Origin: Planctomicrobium piriforme
GTDB lineage: Bacteria; Planctomycetota; Planctomycetia; Pirellulales; UBA1268
Direction: 5' to 3'
DNA: 43,864 bases
Assembly (NCBI GenBank): GCA_945869735.1
Contig: CAMBPQ010000022.1
Coordinates: 1-43,864 of the forward strand
A model generated the notes under the pieces. It saw only the letters and a program-made list of their open reading frames with translations, was not told the DNA's origin and made no database searches. Position 1 is the stretch's first letter; every line of letters begins with the position of its first letter. This document shows, one piece after another, positions 41,147 to 43,864 of the stretch. A program made the position numbers and the translations under genes.

Positions 41147-42016
41147 TCATCCTCCGAAGGCGCTGTACCGCCGCGTGCCGCGCCGCCAGGCGATGCGGCA
41201 GGCCACCGCCATCACCACGACCCAGGTCGCCTCGATCGCCAGGGCCCAGACGAGCTGCGCTCCCTGCACCTTCCCGAGCCAGACGGCCGACGAGAAATAG
41301 GCGGTGTATTCGAAGGGCAGCCAGTGGACAACGTCGGCGAGGCTCACTCCTGCAATACCGGTCGGAACTCCTGCCAGCAAATCGATCGGAAACATGTGCC
41401 CCGAAAGCAGATACTGCACGAGCATGTAGCCAAACACGATGCTCGACACCTCCATAAACCAGAAGCCAAGCATGCCGAGGGTGGCCTCCATGAAGAAGCC
41501 AAGGAGAAAGGAGAGCACGAGCGACGTCAGGAAGGCGGCGATCGTGGTCGCATCTGGCACAGGGGGAAAGTAACTGCGACAGAAAAAGAAGACGCTGGCG
41601 AAGGGAAGCACCGCCACGGCGTAGTAAACGAGTTTGTGGGCGACTCGGGCGGCAAGTAGAAACGAGAGGTAGTCGACCGGCTGAACGAGGAACTTCTTGA
41701 CCGAGCCGTCGCGGACACTTCGAGCGATGCCAGTGGAGAGGCCCGGCATACTGGAGAAAGCCCGGGTCACCATCGTGAGGAGGTAATAGGCGACGATGTC
41801 ATTCCGCGAGTAGCCGCCGATGTCGGACTTGCTCGTTGCGGCGAACACGGCCGTCCAGAGGAAGACCTGCGTGACGATCGGCAGAAATCGCATCAGAGTG
41901 CCGAGGGCGAAATCGCCCCGATAGACGAGACGTTCCTCGAGGCTGATCTTCAGCATCGTCCACCAGATGCGCAGGCCCTGGAACGCCGCTGCGGGCCGCG
42001 CAATCGACTCGCTCAT
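41147..42016 (-). CDS. ABC-2 type permease (first subunit)
   Basis: 289 residues, six TM helices. An amphipathic N-terminus (WWTMLKISLEERLVYRGDFALG) precedes IVTQVFLWTAVFAATSKSDIGG, then the coupling segment RDGSVKKFLVQPVDYLSFLLA, which is like the one in its partner. The late helices (FMEATLGMLGFWFMEVSSIVFGYM) complete the fold. The start lies in an ATGA overlap with the ATPase stop (42013-42016), so subunits are made together. The two permeases are homologous halves rather than copies. It probably exports a lipid-linked or hydrophobic substrate, but this is not shown. Confidence 0.86.
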   Translation of the reverse strand: MSESIARPAAAFQGLRIWWTMLKISLEERLVYRGDFALGTLMRFLPIVTQVFLWTAVFAATSKSDIGGYSRNDIVAYYLLTMVTRAFSSMPGLSTGIARSVRDGSVKKFLVQPVDYLSFLLAARVAHKLVYYAVAVLPFASVFFFCRSYFPPVPDATTIAAFLTSLVLSFLLGFFMEATLGMLGFWFMEVSSIVFGYMLVQYLLSGHMFPIDLLAGVPTGIAGVSLADVVHWLPFEYTAYFSSAVWLGKVQGAQLVWALAIEATWVVVMAVACRIAWRRGTRRYSAFGG

Positions 42017-43062
42017 GACGCGGCCCCCGCGGACGCCGCCGCTTCGCGGGCATCCGAGCGGAACAGCTCGGCCACGATCTCCTCCAGCGGCACGTCCTCC
42101 ACAGAGACGTCGCGGATGCCGGCCGAGCCAAGAATCTCAGGAAGCACCTCGGCGATCCGGTTGCGGTCGATCCGCATGATCACCTGCGGCCCGCGGCACT
42201 CGCAGGGAAACCCAAACCGCTCGATCGTCGCCTTGTCGGGTACCTCGTCGAGTTCCAGCGTGACGATCTTGTGAGTCGTAAAGCGGTCGACGATCTCGGC
42301 GAGTGAGCCGTCGTAGAGGATGTCGCCCCGGGTGATGACCACGACCCGCTCGCAGAGGGCGGCCACGTCCTTCATGTAGTGCGTCGTCAGCACCACGGTC
42401 ATCTGCCGCCGCGACTGGACGCCGCGGAGGAAGTCGTGAATCGTGTGCTGGGCCACCACGTCGAGTCCGATCGTTGGCTCGTCGAGAAAGAGCACTTCCG
42501 GCTCGTGGAGCAACGCGGCCACGAGTTCGAGCTTCATCCGCTCGCCGAGCGACAGTTCGCGAACCGGCTGAAGGATCAGCCTCCGCACACCGAGCATGTC
42601 GACGAGTTCGTCACGAGTTCGCTCGAAGCGGGCGGGTTCGAGTCGATAGATTTCTTGATGGAGGCGAAAGCTCTCGGCAGCCGGCAGATCCCACCAGAGC
42701 TGGTTCCGCTGCCCCATGACGAGTGCGAACCGACGGCGGAAGTCGTCGGCCCGCTCCCAGGGCACGTGACCGAGCACTCGAGCTGTGCCCCGCGAGGGCG
42801 TGACGATGCCCGAGAGTAGCTTGAGGAGCGTCGTCTTGCCCGCCCCATTGGGCCCGAGGAGAGCCACGAACTCACCGCGGCCGACGGTCAGGTTGACCCC
42901 CTTCACGGCCTCCACGACCCGGCTCGTGCGGTGAAACAGCGCACGGACGCTCGCCGCCAGCCCCTCCGGCTTGTCGAAGACGCGATACTCCTTAGCGAGC
43001 CCTTCCACGCAGATCACCGGATCAGAAACCGCTGCAGCCACGCTGGGATCGGAGTTGTGCAT
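42013..43062 (-). CDS. ABC transporter ATPase subunit
   Basis: 349 residues from ATG 43062. Walker A GPNGAGKTT is at 70-78, the Q-loop near VMGQRNQLWWDL, the signature is LSLGERMK (170-177) in place of LSGGQ, Walker B VLFLDEP is at 190-196, the D-loop is GLD, and the switch histidine is in TTHYMKD. The N-terminal 50 residues (EYRVFDKPEGLAASVRALF) are an extra element also seen in DUF990-associated ATPases. The C-terminus has a regulatory beta domain. The ATG at 43086 is disfavoured because a -10-like TATACT lies between the two start codons. Confidence 0.9.
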   Translation of the reverse strand: MHNSDPSVAAAVSDPVICVEGLAKEYRVFDKPEGLAASVRALFHRTSRVVEAVKGVNLTVGRGEFVALLGPNGAGKTTLLKLLSGIVTPSRGTARVLGHVPWERADDFRRRFALVMGQRNQLWWDLPAAESFRLHQEIYRLEPARFERTRDELVDMLGVRRLILQPVRELSLGERMKLELVAALLHEPEVLFLDEPTIGLDVVAQHTIHDFLRGVQSRRQMTVVLTTHYMKDVAALCERVVVITRGDILYDGSLAEIVDRFTTHKIVTLELDEVPDKATIERFGFPCECRGPQVIMRIDRNRIAEVLPEILGSAGIRDVSVEDVPLEEIVAELFRSDAREAAASAGAAS

Positions 43063-43068
43063 GAGAAG

Positions 43069-43074
43069 AGTATA
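43069..43074 (-). promoter_or_regulatory. Candidate -10 element of the ABC operon
   Basis: TATACT on the minus strand, six nt before the ATG at 43062. A start site at normal distance falls on the A of the ATG, pointing to a leaderless mRNA. No Shine-Dalgarno is visible and no -35 at suitable spacing was found. The divergent ispF start is 51 nt away. Confidence 0.35.
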
Positions 43075-43112
43075 AGGGAAAATCATCTCGTTCCCTCGGG
43101 AGCTCGCTGAAC

Positions 43113-43592
43113 ATGTTCCGCATTGGCCTCGGTCACGACACGCATCGCCTCGGTCCCGGAGACGGGCTCGTGATCGGCGGCGTGCGCATCCCCCATGACC
43201 GTTCGGCGATCGGCCACAGCGACGCCGACGTCCTCCTCCACGCCATCACCGACGCGCTGCTCGGAGCCGCGGCGATGGGCGATATCGGTGAGATGTTTCC
43301 CGACACCGACCCCGCCAACAAGGGACGTGATTCGGCCGACATGCTGCATCGGGCCTGGGCGAAGGTGACCGTGGCCGGCTTGCGGATCGTAAACCTCGAC
43401 TGCGTGGTCTTCGCCCAGCGGCCCAAGATCCTGCCGCACCGCGCCGCCATTCGGCGACGGATCGCCGAGATCCTCCGCATCGAGGAGGAGACGGTCTGGC
43501 TTAAGGCAAAGACGGGCGAGGGCGTTGGCCCAATCGGCGAGGAACTAGCGGTCGCCGCCGAGTGCGTCGTGCTCATCGAGCGGGGCACGTGA
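43113..43592 (+). CDS. ispF: 2-C-methyl-D-erythritol 2,4-cyclodiphosphate synthase
   Basis: 159 residues, full length. Fifth enzyme of the MEP isoprenoid pathway: it cyclises CDP-methylerythritol phosphate. The N-terminal metal ligands are in GLGHDTHRL (D9, H11), the third is H43 in SDADVLLHAITDALLGA. GDIGEMFPDTDPANKGRDSADML and the C-terminal KAKTGEGVGPIGEELAV with the conserved TGEG loop are diagnostic. All active-site residues appear present. It stands alone: ispD is not fused or adjacent. The ribosome site is weak (gggag about 11 nt upstream). Confidence 0.96.
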   Translation: MFRIGLGHDTHRLGPGDGLVIGGVRIPHDRSAIGHSDADVLLHAITDALLGAAAMGDIGEMFPDTDPANKGRDSADMLHRAWAKVTVAGLRIVNLDCVVFAQRPKILPHRAAIRRRIAEILRIEEETVWLKAKTGEGVGPIGEELAVAAECVVLIERGT

Positions 43593-43631
43593 GTAGCAGG
43601 CCGCGGGCAGGAGACATCCGCGGAGGCTCGG

Positions 43632-43778
43632 TCATCGCCCAAGACGATGAACAAACTTGGCGTGCGGGATCGAGACGGAGTTTTGCGCCTCAAAGACATA
43701 ACTACAGAAAACGGGCCGGATATTCGCAACCATACCCAGGTCAACGAGCCACACTTCACCGCGGAGCGGATTGGCCAT
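43632..43778 (-). pseudogene. MazF/PemK-like toxin with internal deletion
   Basis: A 48-residue frame. The first 22 residues (MANPLRGEVWLVDLGMVANIRP) are a typical MazF N-terminus with the RNA-binding loop region. After a short odd stretch (VFCSYVF) it jumps to EAQNSVSIPHAKFVHRLGR, which is the late part of the family fold. About 35-40 central residues are missing, and the stop comes about 25 residues early. In the next frame TEPPRMS resembles the expected continuation, which suggests an added frameshift. It cannot fold as an active mRNA interferase. The ATG overlaps the antitoxin stop region by 23 nt, the usual arrangement. Confidence 0.65.
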
Positions 43779-43864
43779 CACCAGCCTCTCGTATGTCCAG
43801 GTCGAGGAACAGTTCCTCTGCTACAGCGCCGAGGGTATCGTCACCGATGTCGTCCGCTTCGCCC
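43756..43864 (-). CDS. Antitoxin of the MazF pair, C-terminal part (runs off window)
   Basis: The last 35 codons of a frame that enters from beyond the window edge: EADDIGDDTLGAVAEELFLD, then LDIREAGDGQSAPR and stop. Acidic, helical tails with EELFLxLD are typical of the small antitoxins that precede MazF-like toxins and wrap around them. The N-terminal DNA-binding part is outside the window, so intactness is unknown. If the toxin is dead, this may be an orphan antitoxin. Confidence 0.55.
   Translation of the reverse strand, partial: GEADDIGDDTLGAVAEELFLDLDIREAGDGQSAPR

Noticed and set aside
1-43864. CRISPR arrays, attachment sites, replication origin, riboswitches, rRNA
   Set aside because: No regularly spaced short repeats, no DnaA-box cluster, and no rRNA or known riboswitch core was recognised by reading; a covariance-model search could still find small RNAs.

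Overview
The window is GC-rich and densely coded. It looks like a chromosomal segment of a Planctomycetota bacterium, probably Pirellulales-like. The evidence is the gene mix: a DUF1080 plus ThuA protein, a DUF1570 protein, an OmpL-type beta-barrel porin, a Tat-exported Gfo/Idh/MocA oxidoreductase, a WspA-like chemoreceptor, a long TatC and an IS630-type transposase remnant. The taxonomy is inferred from protein families, not from a marker gene. No phage, CRISPR array or complete insertion sequence was seen.

Layout. 1-545: dispersed repeat and the C-terminal remnant of an IS630-type transposase. 546-6508: small zinc protein, HNH nuclease, 7Fe ferredoxin, ECF-like sigma factor, a two-gene lipoprotein operon, HAD phosphatase, Rieske protein, beta-lactamase-fold hydrolase. 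6509-11552: repeat block, divergent glycolytic genes pgi and apgM, tatC, a DUF420 membrane protein, tRNA-Leu(UAA). 11675-17032: small lipoprotein, chemoreceptor, secreted thioredoxin-like protein, and a porin gene broken by one in-frame amber codon. 17268-25446 (minus strand): information-processing run of diadenylate cyclase, polA-coaE, then rho-ribH-nusB-ftsY. 25577-34361: envelope and secreted planctomycete proteins, an exported oxidoreductase, a membrane coiled-coil protein with a BRCT-like tail, the DUF1080-ThuA protein and a [2Fe-2S] ferredoxin. 34541-38601 (minus): four-gene cluster resembling part of the ebo cluster (EboF-like phosphodiesterase, two TIM-barrel isomerases, EboC-like UbiA prenyltransferase). 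38651-43062 (minus): YeiH-type transporter with a small coupled protein, and an ABC-2 exporter operon. 43113-43864: ispF, then a decayed MazF-like toxin and the end of its antitoxin, running off the window.

Genes that work together: polA-coaE, ribH-nusB, the lipoprotein pair, the YeiH pair and the ABC exporter all use 4-nt ATGA stop/start overlaps, which suggests translational coupling. Rho and NusB share one transcription unit, preceded by a strongly pyrimidine-rich leader that could be a Rho loading site. Two unrelated dispersed repeat families occupy many of the intergenic gaps; family B fills gaps of almost the same size between two convergent gene pairs.

Most genes are ordinary housekeeping genes. 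Items most worth a second look are the amber-interrupted porin, repeat family B, the partial ebo-like cluster, the membrane BRCT-like protein, the rho leader and the internally deleted MazF.
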